Shown here in pieces: positions 17,653 to 26,485 of a stretch of 64,000 bases of DNA (positions within the stretch are counted from its first letter, which is position 1; each line of letters begins with the position of its first letter). A model generated the notes under the pieces. That model did no database searches. It worked only from the letters and a program-made list of their open reading frames with translations, and was not told the DNA's origin. Source of the DNA: Capnocytophaga stomatis (GTDB lineage Bacteria; Bacteroidota; Bacteroidia; Flavobacteriales; Flavobacteriaceae); assembly GCF_002302635.1 (NCBI RefSeq), contig NZ_CP022387.1, positions 1,612,001 through 1,676,000 on the forward strand, given 5' to 3'. The position numbers and the translations under genes were made by a program.

Positions 17653-18963
17653 ATGAAAAACAGAAATTTAACATCAAAAATGATAGCCTTGACAGTAGTT
17701 GGGGCAGGATTATTGGCAACAAGTTGCAAGAAAGATGACGGACCCGAACCGGAATCGGTAATTGACGCTAACTTCCACGTAGCTTACGGGGTTGGCTATG
17801 AGAAAAATGCAAGTGCTTATGCAATGCCTTTCAATAGTTTAAAAGAGGGTAATCTCACTTTTGAAGGAAGAGGAAAAGCTCTTGAAAACACCAGAACTCA
17901 CCGTTTGTATGGTTCTTCTGACGGGAAAATATTGTATGATTTGGAATATGGTGAAGGAAGAATCGTAAAATATGTCGTATCAACACCTTCGCAATTATAT
18001 AATGTAGAAAAAGCTCTTAGCATTACCAATACTATAGGAACGCCATATCCGCGTTGGCGTGTAATTGATGACCGAAATGCACTTCTTTTTAATGTTGTTT
18101 CGAAACACGAAGAAAAGAAATCGGGAGGAATTACCAGCAAAGCGGCTTCAACTTTGCGTATTGTTCATATATCACTTCCTGATTTAACCTTAGGTGAGGT
18201 AAAAGAGGTAGAGCTTCCGGCAGGTATTTCATCTGACAAATTACCTGACGCTCACATCTGGCGTGTGGATAATGCCATCATTCACAACGGGAAAGTATAT
18301 ATTGGGACAGCCGTACAAGGTTTTGACGGAACGAAGATTGTGAAAACGCGTCAGTACGGTACGGGTGAGAGCTTGGTGGCACATCCGGCAACTGCTTTGG
18401 TACTTGATTTTCCTTCATTCCAAAATCCGAAAATCACTACCTCTACTTTGGGTAACGGAGAAACTTATGGTTATCGTGCTCCTTCTTTCTTTACAGATGA
18501 AGCAGGTGATGTGTATAACGTAAGTATGGAAGAATCACGTATTTTAAAAATCAATCCGCAAACGGGTGAATATGACAATACATATGATTTTGATTTGGCA
18601 AAAGCCTTAGGAATGAATAAAGTAGGCGGAACAGGTATTTTTTATGTGAAAGATGGTATTGCGTATATGCCGTTTTATGATTCAGAAAAAGGAAGACAAC
18701 CTGCTGATGCTGCTTGGGGAGTGGCTCGTGTAGATTTGAAAGCCAGAACAGCAATCAAAATGAACTTGCCCGAAAAACTTTGGTTAAATTACTATCAATC
18801 TGCCAAAGTAGGCAAAGACGGTAAGCTTTATATGGCGATTGCTCCTGTTGAAGGTACAGGGAATATTTATATTTTCGACCCAGCCAAAGCCGACCCTAAC
18901 GGATTTGAAAAAGGTGCGACACTTCAAGTTTCAGGAGAGGGCTTCTATATGGGAGTATATTAA
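17653..18963 (+). CDS. DUF4374 surface lipoprotein
   Basis: A 436-residue protein with lipobox LLATSC followed by KKDDG. The Lys-Asp-Asp right after the lipidated Cys fits the lipoprotein export signal of Capnocytophaga, so surface display is likely. The body resembles the DUF4374 beta-propeller-like family that accompanies TonB receptors and PepSY proteins in Bacteroidota iron loci. It could act as a surface-bound ligand-capturing partner of the receptor, analogous to SusD (inference). It is the last gene before a strong terminator. Confidence 0.82.
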   Translation: MKNRNLTSKMIALTVVGAGLLATSCKKDDGPEPESVIDANFHVAYGVGYEKNASAYAMPFNSLKEGNLTFEGRGKALENTRTHRLYGSSDGKILYDLEYGEGRIVKYVVSTPSQLYNVEKALSITNTIGTPYPRWRVIDDRNALLFNVVSKHEEKKSGGITSKAASTLRIVHISLPDLTLGEVKEVELPAGISSDKLPDAHIWRVDNAIIHNGKVYIGTAVQGFDGTKIVKTRQYGTGESLVAHPATALVLDFPSFQNPKITTSTLGNGETYGYRAPSFFTDEAGDVYNVSMEESRILKINPQTGEYDNTYDFDLAKALGMNKVGGTGIFYVKDGIAYMPFYDSEKGRQPADAAWGVARVDLKARTAIKMNLPEKLWLNYYQSAKVGKDGKLYMAIAPVEGTGNIYIFDPAKADPNGFEKGATLQVSGEGFYMGVY

Positions 18964-18985
18964 AGTTTTTACATAACAAAGAACG

Positions 18986-19015
18986 AAGAGGCTATCGCAA
19001 AGTGATAGCCTTTTT
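18986..19015 (+). terminator. terminator of the DUF6607/TonB receptor operon
   Basis: A 7-bp GC-containing stem (GGCTATC/GATAGCC), extended by A-T pairs, has a 7-nt loop and a TTTTTG tail. It begins 23 bp after the DUF4374 stop. Confidence 0.88.
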
Positions 19016-19087
19016 GTATTTTCGGGAAAAAGTTGTAATTTTACGGGGTTATTCTTAAAAAAAGAAGCTGCGAAATAAAAACAAATT

Positions 19088-20101
19088 ATGAAACGAAAAA
19101 TCACTATAAAGGACATTGCAAAGGAATTGGACGTGAGCGTTTCAACTGTTTCTAAGGCAATTAATGACAGTGATGAAATCAGTGATGAAACAAAACAACG
19201 CGTAAAAGCCTTGGTGGAACTGTATGATTACAAGCCTAATAGCGTTGCCTTGAGCCTGAAAAGCAAAAAATCCAAAACAATTGGGCTTATCATTCCTGAA
19301 ATTGCACACGATTTCTTTTCAATGGTAGTGAAAGGAATAGAAAGTGTTACCAATGAAAAAGGATACAAGATAATCGCTTGTTTTTCAAATGAATTGCTTG
19401 AGCAAGAAGTGAAAAATATTGAAACTTTAGTACAAACAGGCATTGACGGATTCATTGTAGCTCTTTCCAAAGAAACACAACAAAAGAAAGATTACCGACA
19501 TTTGCGTGAAGTGCTCAATCAAGAAATTTCCTTAGTTTTGATTGACCGTGTGGCTCAGGATATTTACTGTGATAAAGTAATTGTTGATGATGCAATGGCT
19601 TCATACAAAGCAGTTAATCATTTGATAAACAGTGGGTATCATCGTATCGGGATATTGACCATACCTGATTACATCAGTGTGGGGAATTTACGCACACAAG
19701 GTTACAAAAATGCGTTGCAAGATGCTAACATATCGGTTGATGAAAATCTGATTTTGGCTATTGAGGATATCCATTCCGATGGGGAAATATCCGATTTTTT
19801 TAACACACGTAAGTTCGATGCTTTATTGTGCAGCAATGAATTTTTAGCAGTAAAAGCTTTGCGAGAAGCTCACGACAGAAACATTAAAGTGCCTGAGCAA
19901 CTGGGAGTTGTAACTTTTGCAGACGGGTTTTTGGCAAAAAATTCATATCCGAAACTTACAGCAATTGACCAACACGGAATAGAGATTGGTAAAAAAGCCG
20001 CAGAACTTCTCATAGAAAGAACCGAAAGTAAGGATAAGGAACGAAATTATCGGACAGAAATAATAAAAACCTCATTAGTAGTCAGAGAATCAACAAGATA
20101 A
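19088..20101 (+). CDS. LacI/GalR-family transcriptional regulator
   Basis: A 337-residue protein with the LacI helix-turn-helix at residues 4-25 (TIKDIAKELDVSVSTVSKAI), a hinge (SVALSLKSKKSKTIGLIIP) and a periplasmic-binding-protein-like sensor domain to the C-terminus. The inducer is probably a sugar or nucleoside, but no sugar operon adjoins it. The nearest carbohydrate gene is the GH20 hexosaminidase about 1.2 kb downstream on the other strand, and a link is only a guess. Confidence 0.92.
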   Translation: MKRKITIKDIAKELDVSVSTVSKAINDSDEISDETKQRVKALVELYDYKPNSVALSLKSKKSKTIGLIIPEIAHDFFSMVVKGIESVTNEKGYKIIACFSNELLEQEVKNIETLVQTGIDGFIVALSKETQQKKDYRHLREVLNQEISLVLIDRVAQDIYCDKVIVDDAMASYKAVNHLINSGYHRIGILTIPDYISVGNLRTQGYKNALQDANISVDENLILAIEDIHSDGEISDFFNTRKFDALLCSNEFLAVKALREAHDRNIKVPEQLGVVTFADGFLAKNSYPKLTAIDQHGIEIGKKAAELLIERTESKDKERNYRTEIIKTSLVVRESTR

Positions 20102-20160
20102 TGAATATGTAGAGATATTCTGAATGATTTCAGAAAGTATTTATTAGTAGTTTAAAACAA

Positions 20161-20727
20161 ATGAAGAAATATTTAATAGCAGGGTTAGGAAATATCGGGT
20201 TGGAATATAAAAATACACGTCATAATATTGGTTTTAAGGTAGTTGACCATTTGGCAGAAAAGCATAACGTTACCTTTACCACGCAAAGATTGGGCGATAT
20301 TGCCGAATTAAAGCATAAAGGGCGTACTTTCATTCTGTTAAAACCTTCTACTTATATGAATCTCAGCGGAAAAGCAGTTCGTTATTGGTTGGAGAAGGAA
20401 AATATTCCTATTGAAAATCTGCTTGTTGTTACCGATGATTTGAATTTGGCTTTTGGAACCATTCGCATTAAAGCAAAAGGCAGTGACGGAGGGCATAACG
20501 GGCTTAAAGATATTCAGGCTCAGCTTGGAACCACTGTGTATGCACGTTTCCGCTTCGGGATAAGTAATGATTTCACAAAAGGAAAACAAGTGGATTATGT
20601 TCTGGGGCAATGGAACGAGGAAGAGGAAAAATTACTTACCGAGCGTTTGGAAAAAAGTGCCGAAGCGGTGCTTTCTTTCGGCTTGGCAGGGCTAAACATT
20701 ACAATGAATACGTTTAACAACAAGTAA
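20161..20727 (+). CDS. pth: peptidyl-tRNA hydrolase
   Basis: Recycles peptidyl-tRNA released by ribosomes. The 188-residue length is typical. [18 protein letters not shown] near the start carries the conserved Asn and catalytic His (near residue 23). [10 protein letters not shown] and DDLNLAFG carry the other conserved residues. It lies 59 bp after the LacI gene and 33 bp before the CopD-like gene. Confidence 0.96.
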   Translation: MKKYLIAGLGNIGLEYKNTRHNIGFKVVDHLAEKHNVTFTTQRLGDIAELKHKGRTFILLKPSTYMNLSGKAVRYWLEKENIPIENLLVVTDDLNLAFGTIRIKAKGSDGGHNGLKDIQAQLGTTVYARFRFGISNDFTKGKQVDYVLGQWNEEEEKLLTERLEKSAEAVLSFGLAGLNITMNTFNNK

Positions 20728-20760
20728 AAACATAAAAATCAGCTAAATAAGTGTAATACA

Positions 20761-21222
20761 ATGGCTTTACATCACATATATTTAATTATTCATCTGCTTG
20801 CTGCAACTATCTGGGTAGGAGGGCATTTGGTGCTTGCGATTGGTTTTTTGCCCAAAGCATTGAAAAACAGAGATTTTGGCTACATTCAAAGATTTGAAAA
20901 AACGTACGAACCTATCGGGATGCCTTCTCTTCTGTTGTTGGTCGTTACCGGAATTTTGATGGCTTATAATTTTGGTGCGGAAATCGGAAGTTGGTTTTCG
21001 TTTTCTTCGTCTATTGAAACCGTTGTTTCGTTGAAAATCACTTGTTTGCTGATTTCGGTTTGCTTTGCCATAAGTGCTCAAACTCGTGTGTTGCCTCAAC
21101 TACGCAAAGGAAATATCAAAAAACTGCCTGAAATGGCATTTCACATCATTTCCGTAACTACTTTAGGGGTGATAATGGTTATTTTAGGGAGTTTTGTTCG
21201 TTATGGAGGAATCAATCTGTAA
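20761..21222 (+). CDS. CopD-like integral membrane protein
   Basis: A 153-residue protein with four predicted membrane helices: about residues 4-27 (IYLIIHLLAATIWVGGHLVLAIG), 50-70, 85-108 and 126-148. The His in HLLAATIWVGGH matches the CopD/YphA-type haem- or copper-linked membrane family. A role in copper transport or haem binding is suggested by family only. The signature is short, so confidence in function is limited. Confidence 0.7.
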   Translation: MALHHIYLIIHLLAATIWVGGHLVLAIGFLPKALKNRDFGYIQRFEKTYEPIGMPSLLLLVVTGILMAYNFGAEIGSWFSFSSSIETVVSLKITCLLISVCFAISAQTRVLPQLRKGNIKKLPEMAFHIISVTTLGVIMVILGSFVRYGGINL

Positions 21223-21280
21223 CTGAAATGACCTAAAAAATATCCTCAATACAAGATTAATTCCTCCAATAGAATTAGTT

Positions 21281-23347
21281 TTACAACTTATTAATTTTCA
21301 AGTTTTTGATTCTTCCTTGGAAGCTGTTTTGGTTTGAACTTCCGATGTATTGCAATGGGAAGATAAGCGTTTGCTGAATGTATATTTTATTTTTTCCGTT
21401 GTTGGTGCTGTGCGTTTTTCCTTCCAATCGTTCGGATTGTTTGCCGTTTACGTAAAGCGATGTTCCTTTGTAATCGCCTGAAATTCCAAAATTGTACCAT
21501 TTTCCAAAACCGAATTTCTCCGCAAAATAGTAGGTATATCCATCACGACTAAAACCAATTTGGAATTGCTCTCCTTCTTTTTTGATGTGAATTTTGCTGT
21601 CGTGTCCTTCAAAAAGTGTGGCTCCATCGATAGTTTTTTCTAACAGAAGCAAGCTAAAATCCACCCGATAATCATAGCCAATTTCCAAAATAGGTGTTTT
21701 GATAAAGCTTTCTTTTGATTTGAAAATTAGCGATTTATCTTTTTTGTTTATAGCGATTTTATTTCTTTGGAGTTCGTTGTATTCATTTTCGGATAAATCT
21801 TTTTCTTTTTTGCTGTTAAGTGCATAATGCATTACCAAATTCGTTTTGGAAGAAATTTTTCCGCTTAGATTAACTTGCGGAGCTTCTCCCATACGGTCGG
21901 AAAGTTTTTTGAACGTATCGAAGTTTACGGAAGTGTTGCGTTTCCACATTTTTTCAGCCAATACTTTCACTGCCGGAAGCGTGCGGATGTGTACATCTTG
22001 CTGACTGATGCCATTGCCACAGTGGTCGTTCCACACGGCGAACATTCCGCCAAGAAGCCCTTTTGTGCCTTCGGCGAGTGTTTCTTTCCGATTTACTTTT
22101 TCGGGTGTCCATTCTTCATAAAGCCATTTTTCGTCCAGAAAATCACGATAATAACCCGCCGCCGGCACGATATATAGCCACGTATCACACGTTGAGATGA
22201 GTTTGTAACCGTCTTTTAGCGAAAGTTCGGGGTCAACCCAGTCGTACGACCAAGCGTTTACCACCACATTTTCCGAATGTACGGGCGTTTCGCCTTTTAG
22301 CCAACGCAATCCGCCCCACATACGCACGTTTTTGCCCAATTTCTGAATGTATTTTAGGTATCTGTCCGTAAATTCGCGGTATTTTTCCGACTCGCGTTTG
22401 TCGTATTCGTCCGTACCGATATGAACATCAGCACCCACAAATACAGGATTTCCTCCGTTTAAATATTCGGCATAAAGGGCATCGACAAACTTGTAAGTTT
22501 CAGGATGATACAAATCCAAATGGTCTCTGCCGTATTTGTCGCTTCCTATTTCGGGTTTGTAATGTGTAAAAGCCAGTGAATGAGCTGGCACGTCAATTTC
22601 GGGAATTACATTAACGCCGTAAAGCATTCCCATTCGCTGTAAATCACGAAATTCATCTTTGGTGTAATGCCCGTCTTTGGCTGCAAGTCCCGGAAATACA
22701 TCACTTTGCAAGCGAAAAGCCGAATAGGTTTTGTCCCAATCATCGTTGTAGAAAACCTTAAAACCGTTGTCGTTCAGGTGAATTTGAAATTCGTTGATTT
22801 TGTAATATGACAGAATTTTGATGTAATCTCTTAAATAATCAATGGTGAAGAATTTACGCCCCACGTCGAGCATAAATCCGCGATGGGAATACATCGGAAA
22901 ATCGTTAATTGTTCCCTTCGGAAGATTTGTGCCTCCGTTTTCGAGCATTTGCAAGAGCGTTCGAGTTGCCCAAAAGATTCCTTTTGTGTTTGAAGCTGTT
23001 ACAGTAATATTTTCATCAATGTCGATACGATAACCTTCCTCAGGAATGGACGTGTCGCTACTCAACGTAAAAAAAATATAACTTGACTGAGGTTGTACAA
23101 ATTTGAATTGGTTACGGATGCCATATTCCGTTCGTAAATCATTGATAAATACTGAAATGTAGCTTTCTAATTGCGGAAAATTTTTATCGACAATTATTTG
23201 AGTGTTTTGCGAGAGGACAAAAAAACCTGTTTTTCCTTCCCATTGTTGTACGGACGGAATCACTTCCGGTTTTGGGTTGGTTTGTTGGGCTTTTGCCAAT
23301 CCTATGCAAAAAAGCGGTAAAGCAAGTAAAAAGATGTGTAGTTTCAT
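21281..23347 (-). CDS. secreted GH20 beta-N-acetylhexosaminidase with LamG-like domain
   Basis: Start chosen at 23347 (MKLHIFLLAL), 688 residues with a signal peptide ending AKAQ. A longer in-frame start at 23506 lies upstream of the promoter and overlaps the terminator of the previous gene. Domains: GH20b N-terminal domain (about 25-150), a TIM-barrel catalytic domain starting SHRGFMLDVGRKFF, and a C-terminal concanavalin/LamG-like domain (about 560-688). The catalytic Asp-Glu pair is D313-E314 in HIGTDEY. It removes terminal GlcNAc/GalNAc, here likely from host N-glycans, together with GH92 at 28913. Confidence 0.93.
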   Translation of the reverse strand: MKLHIFLLALPLFCIGLAKAQQTNPKPEVIPSVQQWEGKTGFFVLSQNTQIIVDKNFPQLESYISVFINDLRTEYGIRNQFKFVQPQSSYIFFTLSSDTSIPEEGYRIDIDENITVTASNTKGIFWATRTLLQMLENGGTNLPKGTINDFPMYSHRGFMLDVGRKFFTIDYLRDYIKILSYYKINEFQIHLNDNGFKVFYNDDWDKTYSAFRLQSDVFPGLAAKDGHYTKDEFRDLQRMGMLYGVNVIPEIDVPAHSLAFTHYKPEIGSDKYGRDHLDLYHPETYKFVDALYAEYLNGGNPVFVGADVHIGTDEYDKRESEKYREFTDRYLKYIQKLGKNVRMWGGLRWLKGETPVHSENVVVNAWSYDWVDPELSLKDGYKLISTCDTWLYIVPAAGYYRDFLDEKWLYEEWTPEKVNRKETLAEGTKGLLGGMFAVWNDHCGNGISQQDVHIRTLPAVKVLAEKMWKRNTSVNFDTFKKLSDRMGEAPQVNLSGKISSKTNLVMHYALNSKKEKDLSENEYNELQRNKIAINKKDKSLIFKSKESFIKTPILEIGYDYRVDFSLLLLEKTIDGATLFEGHDSKIHIKKEGEQFQIGFSRDGYTYYFAEKFGFGKWYNFGISGDYKGTSLYVNGKQSERLEGKTHSTNNGKNKIYIQQTLIFPLQYIGSSNQNSFQGRIKNLKINKL

Positions 23348-23387
23348 AATAAATGTTGGTTTCGTATTATGGCAAAACGCCAAGCCA

Positions 23388-23419
23388 CAAAGATAATGAA
23401 ACCCCACCACAGAAGCAAA
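23388..23419 (-). promoter_or_regulatory. promoter of the GH20 gene
   Basis: On the minus strand TTTG (23419-23416), a 20-nt spacer and TATCTTTG (23395-23388) give a full consensus match. It lies 41 nt before the ATG at 23347. Confidence 0.8.
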
Positions 23420-23461
23420 GTTCAAGGTGTAAAAAGGAAAAACACAAGGTAATAAATAGGC

Positions 23462-23501
23462 AAAAACCTTCAACAGAGAAGATGCTCCGTTAAAGGTTTT
23501 G
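23462..23501 (-). terminator. terminator of the CDC-like lipoprotein gene
   Basis: On the minus strand a 15-bp stem with two G-U pairs (arms 23499-23485 and 23478-23464), a 6-nt loop and a short T-run begin 33 bp after the cytolysin stop. It separates the cytolysin from GH20, so the two are not one operon. Confidence 0.8.
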
Positions 23502-23532
23502 TTCAAAATAAATTACACGTTTTTAGTGTTTT

Positions 23533-25041
23533 CTATTCTGACTTTGGATTATGAAGACCTATTCTTAGAATATATTTTTCATCTTTGTCTTTTAAAACTA
23601 AGCCGTTTTTATCAATGTCATACAAATGCTGTCCTTCTTGAAGTGGTTCAAGGGTTTTTAATAAGGTTTCGGAAGAAGGTAATTTGAAAATGATATTGTC
23701 TTCTCCGTTTCTTCTGAACTCAATGGAGAGTTCTTCACCTTTTTCATAAGCAGGAATATTTATGGTCGTACCTCCGTTATTAAAGAAAAATTGGTTTTCT
23801 GAAAGGATATTTTTCTTGTTCAATCTTCTTAAAAATCCTCTTCCTGTGTTGGCAGATTGTCCTGCGATGGTTTGTAAATTATCTTTTATAACCAAATCAA
23901 AACTGATTCTTCCTGTGTCAAATTTTTTGAAATATTTTGAGTAGATAACCGTTCTGAAAGTTTCGTTTGTACCTAACTCTCTTAATTTGTAGGCAATAGC
24001 AATACCTGGGTTGTCTTTATCGTAAGCAGCACCTTCGGTTACGAACTTTTTGATTTGCTCAATACTTGTGATGGCTTCGCCTCCAAGTCGGGCATTTCCT
24101 CCCAAAACACGTCCCGTGATTTTTGATGATTTTTGCAAGTCGCTGTACGCTACTTCCGCATTAGCATCAAAGGTTTTGTTCATAATAGAAGCATTGATTT
24201 TTGCTTCTGCTTCTTTTTTGCTTAAACTGGTTTCTATCCCCAAAAGAAGCACTCTACCCATTTTAATGGAAGAAATGTAAACAGGCTTTACATCGCCGAA
24301 AGCAGTTCTGTAATCAAAATCTTCGGAGAAGAAATCAGACGCTTTGGCAGGAATATCAAGGTCAACGGTGTAGAAAACTTGCTGAATTTTTACCAAAAAA
24401 CGCGTTTTTTCTTTGTCGTACTTGAATCCTGTGCTTGCACTTACTTGTGTGGCTGTTCCGTTGTAGCTACCGCCCAAAGCAATTTTCAGATGTTGCTCAT
24501 CGTGTACCTCTTCGTAAGAATAAGAAATATTGGCAGGAGGAAGCTGAAAATCTTTTTCTAACAGACCGCTTATTGCCGTACGCACGGTTGAAAGTTTCGG
24601 ATTATCAATGGTGATTGAAGGGTTTGTTCCTTGTTTTCCTTGTAGGGAAACGGATAACGTTATAGGCTTTCTGGGAGCGGCAATCGGTAGGTATGACCCA
24701 TCAACTACGGTTCTGGCTTTTACCAAAGCCCCAGGATAGAAAATTTCTTGGTCGTCAGAGAATAAAAGCTGTTCTTCAAACTGTTTTGCTTGTTCGTATT
24801 GTTCTCCTTCTCCTGAAACAGCCAACCTTTTGGCAAACATTGAAGCGGGTCTTGATGAGGCAGAGGTTACCAATCTTTCCGCGAAAGGAGTGATTTGCTC
24901 AACGGAAGGCAACGAACTTATGAATCCGTTTACATTTTCAATAGCATTTGGATTTTCAGCATTTTCTGCCTTTTGGCAAGAAAAAAGTACTGCTGATGAC
25001 AAAGCAAATAAGGCTGCTTTTACTGAAATTTGTGTTTGCAT
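23533..25041 (-). CDS. cholesterol-dependent-cytolysin-like (CDCL) lipoprotein
   Basis: A 502-residue member of the thiol-activated cytolysin/CDC superfamily. Visible CDC landmarks: EIFYPGALVKARTVVDG (about 99-115), QQVFYTVDLDIP (220-231), KPVYISSIKMGRVLLLGIET (252-271), VLGGNARLGGEAITS (312-326) and PGIAIAYKLREL (345-356). It has a signal peptide with lipobox LFSC (Cys22) followed by QKAEN, so it is lipid-anchored and possibly surface-exposed. Domain 4 (about 378-502) lacks the Trp-rich undecapeptide; the whole protein has no Trp and Cys22 is its only Cys. Cholesterol binding and thiol activation are therefore not expected. Related CDC-like proteins of Bacteroidota kill other bacteria as two-component pores. 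It lies downstream of an ECF sigma/anti-sigma pair. Confidence 0.88.
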   Translation of the reverse strand: MQTQISVKAALFALSSAVLFSCQKAENAENPNAIENVNGFISSLPSVEQITPFAERLVTSASSRPASMFAKRLAVSGEGEQYEQAKQFEEQLLFSDDQEIFYPGALVKARTVVDGSYLPIAAPRKPITLSVSLQGKQGTNPSITIDNPKLSTVRTAISGLLEKDFQLPPANISYSYEEVHDEQHLKIALGGSYNGTATQVSASTGFKYDKEKTRFLVKIQQVFYTVDLDIPAKASDFFSEDFDYRTAFGDVKPVYISSIKMGRVLLLGIETSLSKKEAEAKINASIMNKTFDANAEVAYSDLQKSSKITGRVLGGNARLGGEAITSIEQIKKFVTEGAAYDKDNPGIAIAYKLRELGTNETFRTVIYSKYFKKFDTGRISFDLVIKDNLQTIAGQSANTGRGFLRRLNKKNILSENQFFFNNGGTTINIPAYEKGEELSIEFRRNGEDNIIFKLPSSETLLKTLEPLQEGQHLYDIDKNGLVLKDKDEKYILRIGLHNPKSE

Positions 25042-25210
25042 ATAATATAATTTAATTATTAATTTTCGTTGTTTTTTTACAGTTTGTTATTGCTGTAAAG
25101 TGAGTTATTAAATTGTTAGTAGTAGTATGTAGTATTTATATGCGTTGTGAATGTTTTTCGGTTTATATGCGAAACCACAAAGTAATTTAGTAAAAGAACT
25201 GATAATGAGT

Positions 25211-26485
25211 TTATTTTCCGAAAGAAAATCGTAAACCGAAATTCAAGTGAAAATTAAACGGTCTGTCTTGATAAATAGTTTTTATTGGTGTGTTATTGCT
25301 GAAATAATAACTTATACTGGGTTCGGCATAAACACCAATCAATGATGAAAAGTTATATTGGAAACCAACCGATGCATTGGCTGACCATTGCAAAGGGTCT
25401 ATTTTAATGTTTTCGTTCTCATTTTGTTGCATAACTCCGTCAAAGAAATGTGTTTTGTTAAGCGTTCCTGATACATTTTTTTCGGCAAGCATTCCCACAG
25501 CGGAATACAATTCAAAACCTTTCCAAGAAAGCACTTGATATTTCAGATTAAGTGGCAATCCTACGAAATGGAGCTTCTGCTCACTGGTGAAATAATAAGT
25601 ATCACTTCCTTCTTGTAAATCGGAAACTAAACGCGTATAAGTCAAACCACTTTCCAAAGCAAAACGATTGCTGAACTTGTAAGCGAACAAAATCCCTGTG
25701 CGAATAGGCAATCGGTGTTTGGCTTCGGTTTGCATCGTTTCGCCATTGCTGAAAGCAAGCGTTCCCAGTAGCGGACTGTCTTTCCACATCATTTCTTCCG
25801 TGTCGGCGTTTACAGCGGTAAATTCGCTTGTAAGTTCGGGTTTATTGCTTAAAGATGAGCCCATTCCGCCAGAGGTAAAAATCCCGAAAGACATCCGATT
25901 CCGTAAAATTTTCTGATTATCAACCTCTGCAACTTCTTCTAACGGAAGTTCCTCGCTGGATACTATTTTCTCCTGATGTTCTTTGGGTTGCGATATTACA
26001 GCCCAAGTATCTTTTCGTGTTTTTGTTTCAGGCTGATTGTCGGTTTTGTCTTCTTTTATGGCGATGAAAAACTCATCAACAGCTTCCTTTTCAGACGAAA
26101 CTTTTCTTTTTGTTTTGGAAGAAGAAGCAACACTTTCCAACTCGTTTGAATTTGTAATTTCATCAGTAAGTACTTCTTTTTTATCGTTTTCAGTTGGGGA
26201 AGTTGGCAATTTTTTGTCAATATTTTTAACTTCTTCCGAAATATTTGTTATAACAGAATTTGATAATTCTTTTTCGCTGTTGAAATAATGATTTAGCGTC
26301 AAAACAAAGGCTAACACGGCGGCTGCGGCTGCGAAACGCTTCGTCCATAGGAACAAAACGGCTCGTCGGTGTTTTTTGTTTTTTTGTGACATTTTCGCCT
26401 GAATGCCTTCCCACAAACCATCGGGTTCATCGGTTTGATAGTCAGTCATTTGTTTTTGTATGTCTTTTAACCATTTTTCTTTCAT
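25211..26485 (-). CDS. dual-membrane-spanning anti-sigma-like protein (Dma type) with outer-membrane beta-barrel
   Basis: A 424-residue protein without a cleavable signal peptide. The N-terminal 40 residues are charged and cytoplasmic, anti-sigma-like (KQMTDYQTDEPDGLWEGIQ). A single membrane helix follows at about 50-67 (FAAAAAVLAFVLTLNHYF), then a 125-residue Ser/Glu/Lys-rich linker (about 70-195) long enough to cross the periplasm. A C-terminal beta-barrel domain (about 197-424) has alternating strands and the terminal LRFSFGK. This matches the Bacteroidota proteins shown to bridge both membranes and hold an ECF sigma factor. It overlaps the sigma gene by 4 bp (ATGA), so the two are translationally coupled. 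Confidence 0.82.
   Translation of the reverse strand: MKEKWLKDIQKQMTDYQTDEPDGLWEGIQAKMSQKNKKHRRAVLFLWTKRFAAAAAVLAFVLTLNHYFNSEKELSNSVITNISEEVKNIDKKLPTSPTENDKKEVLTDEITNSNELESVASSSKTKRKVSSEKEAVDEFFIAIKEDKTDNQPETKTRKDTWAVISQPKEHQEKIVSSEELPLEEVAEVDNQKILRNRMSFGIFTSGGMGSSLSNKPELTSEFTAVNADTEEMMWKDSPLLGTLAFSNGETMQTEAKHRLPIRTGILFAYKFSNRFALESGLTYTRLVSDLQEGSDTYYFTSEQKLHFVGLPLNLKYQVLSWKGFELYSAVGMLAEKNVSGTLNKTHFFDGVMQQNENENIKIDPLQWSANASVGFQYNFSSLIGVYAEPSISYYFSNNTPIKTIYQDRPFNFHLNFGLRFSFGK

Noticed and set aside
21223-21280. Intrinsic terminator between the CopD-like and GH20 genes
   Set aside because: Only a 6-bp AT-only stem (TAATTC/GAATTA) is visible, which is too weak to support.
23348-23506. Longer GH20 start at 23506
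   Set aside because: It overlaps the cytolysin terminator and precedes the full-consensus promoter at 23388-23419.
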